From Promicromonospora panici (GTDB lineage: Bacteria > Actinomycetota > Actinomycetes > Actinomycetales > Cellulomonadaceae), in contig NZ_UWYY01000004.1 in the NCBI RefSeq assembly GCF_900608595.1, forward strand, positions 124,001-188,000: a stretch of DNA of 64,000 nucleotides. Direction: 5' to 3'. Position numbers and translations under genes: made by a program. A model generated the notes under the pieces. The model saw only the letters and a list, made by a program, of their open reading frames with translations, was not told where the DNA came from and did no database searches. Of the stretch, positions 51,763 through 59,921 are shown piece by piece (the first letter of the stretch is position 1; every line of letters starts with the position of its first letter).

Positions 51763-53213
51763 GCGACTGCCTCTCTCAAACCGGCGGACCCGAAGGCCCG
51801 GAAACAGATGCGCAGCTCCTCGACGAGGGCGTCCATCGCGGCGTGCGCCTCGGGGGTGTCGGGGTACCGCGTGGACACGTTGAGTCCGTCGTGGGTGCGC
51901 AGGAACCAGAGGTAGAGCTCGTCGGTGCCGTACGCGGGGCTGCGCAGGGTCCTGGCTGCCCAGGTGCTCCAGCGCTCGGCCCCGGGCACGAACCGGGTGT
52001 CGACGTACGACACGGCGAAGTGCGGGCTGTCCGAGATGCCGCCCAGCTCGGCGATCCGCGCGAACGAGTACCGGACCAGGGGCTTGCCCGCGGAGACCGC
52101 GGCGTGCACCCGCTCGACGGCGGTCGTCAGGGCGTTGCCGTCGACCACGCGTGCGGGCTCTTCCTGACCGGCGTCGACGTCGCGCAGCACCGGGTCCACG
52201 CCGCCGAGGTCGAGGTCCACGGGGCACAGGCCCACGTACCAGCCGACGGCGGCGGCGTGCTGCGGGGCGTACCGGGTGTGCATCGGCAGGACGAACCGGA
52301 GCCGGTCCAGCCCGTGCACCCGGCGCGCGGCGTGCGCGAACGCGGCCAGCACCCCCGACTGGGCCGAGGCCCCGCGGGCTCGGCTGCGGGCGCTCAGGTC
52401 GTCGGTCTGGTCGACGGTGGCCAGCCAGTACGAGCGGGAGGCCTGCGGCCGGGCCGCCTCCTCGGCGTCGGCGGCCGGGTGCGTGATGCCCGTGCCGTAG
52501 CGGGGGAAGGCGGCGTCCGGCCCGAGGAAGTCGAGCCAGCGGCGCACGGGCTCGCCGTCGGCCGCGAGGGTCATGGCGAGCTTGCGGTCCTCCGCCGAGA
52601 AGTCGACGTGTGAGCCGACCTCCAGCGCGCGCAGCTCGGCGTCGGGCACGCCGCGGCGGGCGGCGTCGTACAGCGAGACGATCTCCTCGAACCACAGGAG
52701 CTGGGAGTAGGCGTCCATCACCGAGTGGTCGGCGCCGAAGGCGAGCACGAAGCCGCCGTCGCCGGCTGGGTCGCCCGGCTCCGGCACCACGCTCGCCATG
52801 ACGCAGTGCGGCCAGGCGGTGGGCGAGACGTCGGCGAGGAGGCTGGGCAGCAGCGTGCCCACCTGTGCGGCGGTCAGGTCGCCGACCACCAGGTCCCGGA
52901 TGGCCACTGCCTCGGCGGGGGCGGTCACCCGGCGCCAGCCGCGTCCGGCGTCGTGCGTGACGGTGGTGCGCAGCACCTCGTGACGGCTCACCCACGCGTG
53001 GATCGCGCGGCGCAACGGCTCCGGCTCGTACGGGCCGGGCACCCGCAGCACGGACCCGATCCAGGAGCCGGGCTCGCAGTCGCGCAGGTGCGCCTCGTGG
53101 CCCGGAGACAGGTCTCGCGGGTCCTGCTGCCAGCGCCCGGCGTCGGCACGCGGCGTCCAGGACGTCACTGTCCCGGCCGGCAGTTCGTAGGCCGATAGCT
53201 CGGTGTATTCCAT
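51759..53213 (-). CDS. Condensation-domain/PapA-like acyltransferase 3
   Basis: A 484-residue paralogue heading the minus-strand unit. The motif FGADHSVMDAYSQ gives HxxxD (His163, Asp167), with Ala instead of Gly as in gene 1. Its opening YELPAGTVTSWTPRADAG and its FAVSYVDTRFVPGAE region mirror genes 1 and 2. The ATG of gene 2 overlaps its TGA. No ketosynthase, adenylation or carrier domain is encoded in the unit, so the donor (probably acyl-CoA or a distant carrier) is unknown. Confidence 0.82.
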   Translation of the reverse strand: MEYTELSAYELPAGTVTSWTPRADAGRWQQDPRDLSPGHEAHLRDCEPGSWIGSVLRVPGPYEPEPLRRAIHAWVSRHEVLRTTVTHDAGRGWRRVTAPAEAVAIRDLVVGDLTAAQVGTLLPSLLADVSPTAWPHCVMASVVPEPGDPAGDGGFVLAFGADHSVMDAYSQLLWFEEIVSLYDAARRGVPDAELRALEVGSHVDFSAEDRKLAMTLAADGEPVRRWLDFLGPDAAFPRYGTGITHPAADAEEAARPQASRSYWLATVDQTDDLSARSRARGASAQSGVLAAFAHAARRVHGLDRLRFVLPMHTRYAPQHAAAVGWYVGLCPVDLDLGGVDPVLRDVDAGQEEPARVVDGNALTTAVERVHAAVSAGKPLVRYSFARIAELGGISDSPHFAVSYVDTRFVPGAERWSTWAARTLRSPAYGTDELYLWFLRTHDGLNVSTRYPDTPEAHAAMDALVEELRICFRAFGSAGLREAVA

Positions 53214-53404
53214 GCGGGCGGATCCCTAGATCGTTATGTGGGCACGGCCAGCACGACGTCGGACGAGTTCCGCGGTCCCCTTGCGCCGACCTTTATACCG
53301 GATTCGCCGGGTGAAAGTTAGTCCCCCCGGTTATGCCCGGTATCGTCTGGCCCTTGAAGGACCACGGTGCCCAGCACGGACCCGAGCCCGAACGGGAGAC
53401 GAGC
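53214..53404. promoter_or_regulatory. Divergent promoter region of the acyltransferase cluster
   Basis: 191 nt between the two arms of the cluster. Minus strand: GGTATAAAGG (53290-53299) looks like a -10 about 77 nt before gene 3, and the same 10-mer precedes the gene at 58.2 kb. Plus strand: TTAGTC and TATCGT with a 17-nt spacer (53318-53346), then GGGAG 6 nt before the GTG of gene 4. Confidence 0.45.
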
Positions 53405-54853
53405 GTGAACCCGCCATCCGCACTGCGCCTGCAGTTCGCCGACGACATGTTCCTGCGCCGGCACGACGGCGACGCCAGCCCTGCGGTGAACCAGGTGCTG
53501 TGGCGTCTGGACGGCCCCTACGACGCCGATCGCCTGCGTGACCTGGCCGACGGGATCGCCGCGGGATCGCTGCACCGGCGCGTGGTGCGCGCCCGCGTTC
53601 CCGGCGCGCGGCACCGGTGGGCACCCGCCGAGACTCTGCCCGTCCTCGACCTGCAGACGGCGGCCGTGGCTGTGGACGCCATCGGCACGTGGGCTCAGGC
53701 CCAGGCCGACGTGCCGCTCGACCCCGCCGCCGGCCGTTCGTGGCGGCTCGCCGCCGCCGACGTGGTGGCGCCCGACGAGGGGGCCGACGGCGGGGCCGCA
53801 GTGGTCGGCGGGATCGTCTCGCTCACCTGCGCGCATGCGGTGGCGGACGGCGCCGCGCTGATCGACGCCGTCGTGCGCGCCGCCACGCACGCCGATCCGA
53901 TAGTCGTGCCGGCGCCCGAGCGCGGGACCCGCGCGCTGCTCGCCGACGCCGCCGACGCCGCGGCCCAGGCGGCGGCCGTCGCGCGCTGGGCGCAGGCCAA
54001 GGCGCGGCAGGCCGCCCGCGAACGCCGGGCGTCCGCGACGATCGAGCCCACCCCGGCGATGATCGAGCAGGCTCCGGTGATCGAGCAGGCTCCCGTCGTC
54101 GAACCCGCTCCGGTGGTCGCGCCATCCTCGGTGGTCGAGCCCGCCCCGGTAGTCGAGCCTGCCCCCGACGACGCCGCCTGGCGCGCGCCCGTGCTGCACG
54201 TCGAGCTCCCTTCCGAGCGCGTCGCCGAGGTCGCCGCCGAGCACGGCGGCACCCCGAACACGTGGTTCGTGGCGTTCCTCGCGCGGCTCGTGCGCGCCAC
54301 CGGCCGGTTCCCGGGCCAGCCCGTACCCGTCGCGCTTCCCGTGGCCACACGCGGCGAGGACGATCCGCGCGCCAACTCCACCAAGATCGCCCGGGTCACG
54401 ATCCCGGCGGACGTGCTCGCCGCGCGCGACCTCGGCTGGGTCCGAGCGTCCGCCAAGGAGGCATACGCCGCCGTCGGGCAGGCGGAGCCGGGGGTCGCCC
54501 CCGTGCCGCTCGAGCTGGTGCAGATGCTGCCCGACACCCTCGTGAGCCGCCTGCCGCAGCCGCCCGTCGCCGCGGCGCTGGCGTCCAACCTCGGCAAGCC
54601 GCCGGAGGGATACACGCAGGCCCCCGGCGGTTCCGTGCGCGCCGTCGCCACCCTGTCGCACTACCAGGGCGCCACCGCGGCCGAGCTGCGCGCCGCGGGC
54701 GGCGGGCTGGTCGCCTTCTGCACGACCGTGGGCGCCGCGACGACGCTCAGCGTCGCCGCCCTGGATCCCGACCGGGTGGCCGACGCCGAGACCTTGCGCG
54801 ACCTCGTGCTGGCGGAGGCCGACGCCTGGCAGCTACCGGCGGTTCCCTGGTGA
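53405..54853 (+). CDS. Condensation-domain/WS-DGAT-like acyltransferase 4
   Basis: A 482-residue protein with HxxxDG in LTCAHAVADGAAL (His144, Asp148). It differs from genes 1-3 and pairs with gene 5: both open with a DDxFLR segment (FADDMFLRRH here) and share VNQVLWRL-type and PGARHRW stretches, closer to wax-ester synthase/DGAT-like enzymes. Between the two halves a repetitive linker of VIEQAP/VVEPAP units spans about residues 215-260. The GTG start has GGGAG 6 nt upstream. It is divergent from genes 1-3 and convergent with the glycosyltransferase. Confidence 0.78.
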   Translation: MNPPSALRLQFADDMFLRRHDGDASPAVNQVLWRLDGPYDADRLRDLADGIAAGSLHRRVVRARVPGARHRWAPAETLPVLDLQTAAVAVDAIGTWAQAQADVPLDPAAGRSWRLAAADVVAPDEGADGGAAVVGGIVSLTCAHAVADGAALIDAVVRAATHADPIVVPAPERGTRALLADAADAAAQAAAVARWAQAKARQAARERRASATIEPTPAMIEQAPVIEQAPVVEPAPVVAPSSVVEPAPVVEPAPDDAAWRAPVLHVELPSERVAEVAAEHGGTPNTWFVAFLARLVRATGRFPGQPVPVALPVATRGEDDPRANSTKIARVTIPADVLAARDLGWVRASAKEAYAAVGQAEPGVAPVPLELVQMLPDTLVSRLPQPPVAAALASNLGKPPEGYTQAPGGSVRAVATLSHYQGATAAELRAAGGGLVAFCTTVGAATTLSVAALDPDRVADAETLRDLVLAEADAWQLPAVPW

Positions 54854-54879
54854 CAGCGAAGCGCTGGGGCTCTTCCGGC

Positions 54880-56190
54880 TCAGCCGCGGATGCCCTCGAC
54901 GGCGTCGGCCGCCGCGGTGACGGCCCGGTCCGCCGGGACCAGCCCCGCGCCGAGGGCGGCCGCGCGAGCGGCCGTGGCGTCGTCGAGCACCTCGGACAGT
55001 GCTCCGGCGAGCACACCCGGCTGCGTGAGCGTGCTCGCGCGGCGCGCGACACCGACCCCCGCGCCGCGCAGCAGATCGCCCCACATGGGCTGGTCGGCGG
55101 AGTACCAGCCGACGACGGCGGGCAGTCCCGCCCGCAGCACCGCCCCCGTGGTGCCGGCCCCGCCGTGGTGCACGGCGGCCCGGCAGCGGGGCAGCACCGC
55201 CGCATGGTCGACGGCGCCGACCACCCGGACCCGCTTCTCGTCGACGCTCGCGCCGGGGTCCCCGGCGGCCGAGAAGTCGTTCCAGCCGGCGCTGACCAGC
55301 GCCCGCACCCCGAGCTCGGCGCACGCGTCGTCGACGGCGGCGAGCAGTGCGGGCGGGTCGGCGACGGGCATCGAGCCGAACCCGACGTAGACGGGCGGGT
55401 CGCCGTCGTCCAGCCAGACGTCCAGCCCGGCATCCAGCCCGCCGTGCGGTCCGGCGCCGGAGCCGGCCTCCCCGAGGCGGGCGCGGGCTGCGTCGTCCAG
55501 GGCGAGGAACCCCGTCAGCGGACGGCGCGGCCCCCACTCGTCGGCGAGACCCGGCACCAGAGCGGCGTCGTATGCCTGGACCTCGACGACCCCGGCGTCG
55601 CGCAGCCTGGTGGGCAGGTGCACACGGGTGCGGCCCAGGCCGAGCTCACCGCGCTGGTCGTTCTCCGCGCGGCGGGTCAGGTCCCAGCGCACGCGCTCCC
55701 CCAGCGCCCAGGCCGCCCGCGTGGGGCCCGGGCCGCGCAGGCCGCTCACCGGCGACACCACGCGGTTGGCCCGCACGGGGCAGTAGTGCAGGGCGGCCAT
55801 GCCGAGCCCGCGCGATTCGGCCACGGCGGCGGCCACCTCCTGGCCCAGCAAGCCGGTCACGACGGTATCCGCGCCGCCGACGTCGTCGAGCAGCGCCAGC
55901 AGGCCGGTGCGCAGCTCGTCCCAGCCCGCCGACGCCACGGCGCGCAGCGCCCGGACCCGACGCACGGGGTGGGCCGATCGCATGTCGCGCCGCACCAGGT
56001 CGGACCCCAGCAGGGCCGCCGAGTCGATGCCCAGCGGCACGGGCGCCAGCCCGAGCCGCTCGGCCAGCGGCACGAGGTTCGGCGCCACCCCGGTCACCAC
56101 CTCGTGCCCGCGACGCTGCAGCTCCAGCCCGACCGCGAGGGCCGGCTGGACATCTCCTCGACTGCCCACCAGGGCCATGACGTGACGCAC
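54880..56190 (-). CDS. MGT-family (GT1) glycosyltransferase
   Basis: A 436-residue GT-B enzyme: RHVMALVGSRGDVQPALAVG at the N-terminus (acceptor side), PPVYVGFGSMPVADPPALL, and the donor motif AAVHHGGAGTTGAVLRAGLP (His near residue 340) followed by DQPMWGDLL. This is the macrolide/sterol/glycolipid-type UGT family, transferring a sugar from a nucleotide donor to a small lipophilic molecule. TAGAGT ends 6 nt before the GTG (leaderless). It lies between acyltransferase genes 4 and 5, suggesting that the product is both glycosylated and acylated. Confidence 0.87.
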   Translation of the reverse strand: MRHVMALVGSRGDVQPALAVGLELQRRGHEVVTGVAPNLVPLAERLGLAPVPLGIDSAALLGSDLVRRDMRSAHPVRRVRALRAVASAGWDELRTGLLALLDDVGGADTVVTGLLGQEVAAAVAESRGLGMAALHYCPVRANRVVSPVSGLRGPGPTRAAWALGERVRWDLTRRAENDQRGELGLGRTRVHLPTRLRDAGVVEVQAYDAALVPGLADEWGPRRPLTGFLALDDAARARLGEAGSGAGPHGGLDAGLDVWLDDGDPPVYVGFGSMPVADPPALLAAVDDACAELGVRALVSAGWNDFSAAGDPGASVDEKRVRVVGAVDHAAVLPRCRAAVHHGGAGTTGAVLRAGLPAVVGWYSADQPMWGDLLRGAGVGVARRASTLTQPGVLAGALSEVLDDATAARAAALGAGLVPADRAVTAAADAVEGIRG

Positions 56191-56261
56191 GCGCGCACTC
56201 TACTCATCACCAGCCCCCCACCGACCCGCCACACCCCCGCCTGCCCGGCACCGGAGGCATC

Positions 56262-57728
56262 GTGACCAGCCCAGCGACCACCACCGACCCCACGGCGAGC
56301 AACCGCCTCACCTACGACGACGACCTGTTCCTGCGCACCCGCCGCGTGCTCGGCGTCGCCGTGGTCAACCAGACCATCTGGCGCCTGCCCGCGCCGCTGG
56401 ACGCCGGCGCCGTCCGCGCCCTGCACCGCGGCCTCGCGAACGGGCCGCTGCAGCGCGTGGTCCGGCCGGGCCGCCTCCCGGGCGCCCGCGCCCGGTGGTC
56501 GGCGTCCGCGGTGTCGCTCGACCCGCTGGTCGAGTCCACCCCCGTGCCCGACGACGCCGTCCTCACCTGGGCGGACCGGCAGGCCCAGGCGAACCTGGAC
56601 CCCGAGAACGGCCCCACCTGGGCCCTCGCGGCGGCGCCGACGGCGAGCGGCGGGAGTGTGCTCAGCTACGTGACGTCGCACGTGGTGGCCGACGGCGGGA
56701 TGCACATCGGCGCACTGCGGGCCGCCGTCGCCGCGGCCACCCTCGCGGCGGGCGAGGCCGCCACCGGCGGGGCCGCCCTGGACGCGACCGGCGCCGCCCC
56801 GGCCGACCTGGACGACGCCGCGCCCGCCGTCCGCCGGCTGCCGAAGGAGGGCGAGCGCATCCGCACCGGCCTCGTGGCCGACCTGCGGGACGCGACCGGG
56901 CAGGCGCGCGCGGCGGTCGGCGGCCTGCGGAAGGCCGCCCGGCAGGGCCCGGTGCCGCCGCTGATGGCGCAGCAGTCGGCGGACCGGCCGCGGCCCGAGC
57001 CGCGCACCGACGACGCCCAGCCCGCCAACCCGCCGGTCGTCGTGGTCGACACGGACGCGTCCACCTGGCACCGCGCGGCGCACGCCGCGGGAGGCACCGC
57101 GAACAGCCTGCTCATCGCGGTGTGCACCGAGATCCTGCTGGCCGCCGGCGTGGCGACCGCGGGCATGCCGGTACGCGTGTCGGTGCCGGTCAGCCTGCGC
57201 CGCAAGGACGACCTGCGGTCGAACGCGACGTCAGGGGTCTCCATCGCCGTCGACACCACGGTGACCCCCGCACCCGAACGGGCCGGGGTCGTGGCCGACA
57301 TGGCCCAGATCCGGGCGAGCGCGGCTGCCGAGTTCCGGGCCCTGACGTCCGGCACCCGCGTGGACACGCTGGGCCCCCTGAAGCCGCTCATGCAGATGGT
57401 GCCCGACGCCGTCGCGAAGCTCGCCGCGCGCGACGCCACCGCCCCGCTGTGCCTGGCCTCGAACCTGGGCCGGCTGCCCGCGACGTTCGCCGCGCCGCTC
57501 GGTACCTCGGCGTCCAGCGTGCTCATGCGCGGGGTCACGCAGGGACTGACCCGCGGGCGGCTGCGCCAGATGCGCGGCGGCCTGGACTGCTGGTGGTCCG
57601 AGCACGACGGCGTGGCGACGCTCGTGGTGCTCGGGCTGGACGTCGAACGCCTCGGCGAACCCGCTCAGGTCCGAGCCGCGGTGGAGAGCGTGTACGCCCG
57701 CCACGGCCTCCCGGTCCGCTTCTGGTAA
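56262..57728 (+). CDS. Condensation-domain/WS-DGAT-like acyltransferase 5
   Basis: A 488-residue paralogue of gene 4: LTYDDDLFLRTRRVLGVAVV, VNQTIWRLPAPLDAGAV, the motif VTSHVVADGGMHI with HxxxDG (His140, Asp144), and CLASNLGRLP near the C-terminus. The GTG follows CCGGAGG by 5 nt. It ends the cluster; its stop is 3 nt before a family A palindrome. Confidence 0.8.
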   Translation: MTSPATTTDPTASNRLTYDDDLFLRTRRVLGVAVVNQTIWRLPAPLDAGAVRALHRGLANGPLQRVVRPGRLPGARARWSASAVSLDPLVESTPVPDDAVLTWADRQAQANLDPENGPTWALAAAPTASGGSVLSYVTSHVVADGGMHIGALRAAVAAATLAAGEAATGGAALDATGAAPADLDDAAPAVRRLPKEGERIRTGLVADLRDATGQARAAVGGLRKAARQGPVPPLMAQQSADRPRPEPRTDDAQPANPPVVVVDTDASTWHRAAHAAGGTANSLLIAVCTEILLAAGVATAGMPVRVSVPVSLRRKDDLRSNATSGVSIAVDTTVTPAPERAGVVADMAQIRASAAAEFRALTSGTRVDTLGPLKPLMQMVPDAVAKLAARDATAPLCLASNLGRLPATFAAPLGTSASSVLMRGVTQGLTRGRLRQMRGGLDCWWSEHDGVATLVVLGLDVERLGEPAQVRAAVESVYARHGLPVRFW

Positions 57729-57731
57729 CCC

Positions 57732-57798
57732 TTGGTTGTGTGCGTGATCGTTGCGCCTGAAACGGACGCGCCATCGCAACGATCACGCTCACAACCAA
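57732..57798. repeat. 67-bp palindromic repeat, family A, copy 3
   Basis: TTGGTTGTGTGCGTGATCGT and ACGATCACGCTCACAACCAA with one or two compensating differences, plus the conserved CCTGAAACGGACG centre seen in copy 1. It fills the whole gap between convergent stop codons. Confidence 0.85.
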
Positions 57799-58227
57799 TC
57801 AGGCGGCCATGCGGACCGGGGGGTGGCCTTTCGGCTCAGGGATGGCGCTCGGTTTCGTAGCCCGTCGGCGTCGGCTCGTCACCAGCACGCCGACCGACGC
57901 CGCCGCGAACGCCAGCACACCGAACCCGGTGGACCACGCGTCCAGCTCGATGGTCAGCGTGAAGGCGATGATCGCCGCGACCGGCACGAGCATCCCGATG
58001 ATCACCGACAGCCGGACCAGGCGGAGGGCGCGCGCCGTCCGCGCGACGCACCAGCTGACCACCGCCCAGGTCAGGAGCGTGAGGATCGCACCACCGAGCG
58101 AGGCGAACACCTCGCCGCCGTTGTGGGCACCGGCCGGGGGGCCGAAGTAGAAGAGCTCAGTGGTCGCGACGAGCACCAGGAACCCCACGATCGCGACCGA
58201 TCCGGTCACGAGAGAGCGTGTCAACAC
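57799..58227 (-). CDS. Small four-helix membrane protein
   Basis: A 142-residue hydrophobic protein with about four helices (SLVTGSVAIVGFLVLVATTE, LGGAILTLLTWAVVSWCVA, LSVIIGMLVPVAAIIAFTL, TGFGVLAFAAASVGVLVTS) and a basic C-terminus. Family not recognised. The GTG start has GGAGG 4 nt upstream; GGTATAAAGG lies 46 nt upstream as a promoter candidate. It is unlikely to belong to the acyltransferase cluster, since its orientation is opposite to gene 5, but it could handle export. Confidence 0.6.
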   Translation of the reverse strand: MLTRSLVTGSVAIVGFLVLVATTELFYFGPPAGAHNGGEVFASLGGAILTLLTWAVVSWCVARTARALRLVRLSVIIGMLVPVAAIIAFTLTIELDAWSTGFGVLAFAAASVGVLVTSRRRRATKPSAIPEPKGHPPVRMAA

Positions 58228-58526
58228 TGGGCCTCCGCACTGAGGAACTACGCAGGACTCTCCTGGCGCGCCCCTTTATACCAAGTCGTGACCGCGCGAT
58301 GTCAGCGCGGCACCGTCAATTCACCCACACATGACCACGCGAATGCAAAAAATCTGCAGGACGTTGGCCCGATTCCGCAGGCTCGATAATCGTACATTCG
58401 ACCAATGTCTGGTCAATCGGCCGCCTCGCTGCGCAGCGTCAGAGCGCTCTGCTGCCTGCGCTCTTCCTCGGTCGCCGTCCAGTTCCGGTCCTCGTCCCTG
58501 GGTCCGGAGCTGTTCGTCGCCTGTCG
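58228..58526. promoter_or_regulatory. Intergenic region between membrane protein and pntB
   Basis: 299 nt with no credible gene and lower GC than its surroundings. GGTATAAAGG (58273-58282, minus) is a -10 candidate for the membrane protein, with CTGACA about 19 nt upstream. GACCA-ATGTC-TGGTC at 58400-58414 is a short inverted repeat that could be an operator. No terminator for pntB was evident. Confidence 0.35.
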
Positions 58527-59921
58527 TCAGAGCGCCTGGACTATCAGCTCCACCTGGTCCTTCGCATCCCCGAACAGCATCGCGGTGTTCTCGCGGAAGA
58601 ACAGCGGGTTCTGCACGCCCGCGTAGCCCGTCGCCATGGACCGCTTGAAGACGACCACCTCGCGGGACTTCCACACCTCGAGCACGGGCATGCCCGCGAT
58701 GGGCGACGCCGGGTCGTCCTGCGCCGCCGGGTTCACCGTGTCGTTGGCGCCGATCACGAGCACGACGTCGGTAGCAGGAAAGTCGTCGTTGATCTCGTCC
58801 ATGCCGAGCACCTGGTCGTACGGCACCTTCGCCTCGGCGAGCAGCACGTTCATGTGCCCGGGCAGCCGGCCGGCCACCGGGTGGATGCCGAACCGCACGG
58901 TGGCCCCCCGCGCGGTGAGCCGGGCGACCAGGTCGGCTACCGGGTACTGGGCCTTCGCCACCGCCATGCCGTAGCCCGGCACCACGATCACCGAGCGGGC
59001 GGCGGTCAGCCGGTCGGCCACCTCGAGCGCCGTCGTCTCGCGGTAGGTTCCCGGCTCGGCCCCGGCGCCCGGGGCGGCGACGGCGGTCTCCGCGCCGAAC
59101 CCGCCCAGGATCACGCTCACGAACGACCGGTTCATCGCCCGGCACATGAGGTAGCTGAGGATCGCACCCGACGACCCGACGAGCGCGCCCGTGATGATGA
59201 GCAGGTCGTTGCCCAGCATGAAGCCGGCCGCGGCCGCCGCCCACCCGGAGTACGAGTTCAGCATCGAGACGACGACGGGCATGTCGCCGCCGCCGATCGC
59301 CGCCACCAGGTGCCAGCCGAGCGCCAGCGCCACGCCCGTCATGAGCAGGAGCGGGAACAGGCCGGAGGCGCCGGCCGCGAGGAACCACCAGAGCAGCCCT
59401 CCGCACGCCACGAGGGCGGCCAGGTTGAGCCAGTTCCGGCCCGGCAGCAGCAGCGGCGACGACCGGAGCCGTCCCGACAGCTTCCCGAACGCGACCACGG
59501 AGCCGGTGAAGGTCACGGCGCCGATCAGCACGCCGAGGAACACCTCGACGAGATGCACCGTGCCGCCGGGCTCGGCCAGGTAGGACCCGAAGCCCACCAG
59601 CACCGCCGCCGCGCCCACGAACGAGTGCAGCAGCGCGATGAGCTCGGGCATCTGCGTCATCTCGACGGTCCGCGCCCGCCACGTGCCCACGGCGGCGCCC
59701 ACCAGGAGCACCAGCAGGATGAGGCCGGCCGTCACGCCGACGGGCCGCTCGGACCGGTCCAGGGCGAGGGCTATGGTCGCCGCGAGCGCGAGCCCCATGC
59801 CCGACATGCCGAGCAGGACGCCGCGTCGCGCAGTCTCCTGCTTCGACAGCCCGGCCAGCGACAGCACGAACAGCACGGCCGCCACCAGATAGCCGGCCTG
59901 AACCACTGACTCCACGCTCAC
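58527..59921 (-). CDS. pntB: NAD(P) transhydrogenase subunit beta
   Basis: A 464-residue membrane subunit: nine or so helices ([40 protein letters not shown]) then the NADP(H)-binding domain with [60 protein letters not shown] and [18 protein letters not shown]. With PntA it drives hydride transfer from NADH to NADP+ using the proton gradient. Its GTG overlaps the pntA stop by 4 nt. Confidence 0.96.
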   Translation of the reverse strand: MSVESVVQAGYLVAAVLFVLSLAGLSKQETARRGVLLGMSGMGLALAATIALALDRSERPVGVTAGLILLVLLVGAAVGTWRARTVEMTQMPELIALLHSFVGAAAVLVGFGSYLAEPGGTVHLVEVFLGVLIGAVTFTGSVVAFGKLSGRLRSSPLLLPGRNWLNLAALVACGGLLWWFLAAGASGLFPLLLMTGVALALGWHLVAAIGGGDMPVVVSMLNSYSGWAAAAAGFMLGNDLLIITGALVGSSGAILSYLMCRAMNRSFVSVILGGFGAETAVAAPGAGAEPGTYRETTALEVADRLTAARSVIVVPGYGMAVAKAQYPVADLVARLTARGATVRFGIHPVAGRLPGHMNVLLAEAKVPYDQVLGMDEINDDFPATDVVLVIGANDTVNPAAQDDPASPIAGMPVLEVWKSREVVVFKRSMATGYAGVQNPLFFRENTAMLFGDAKDQVELIVQAL

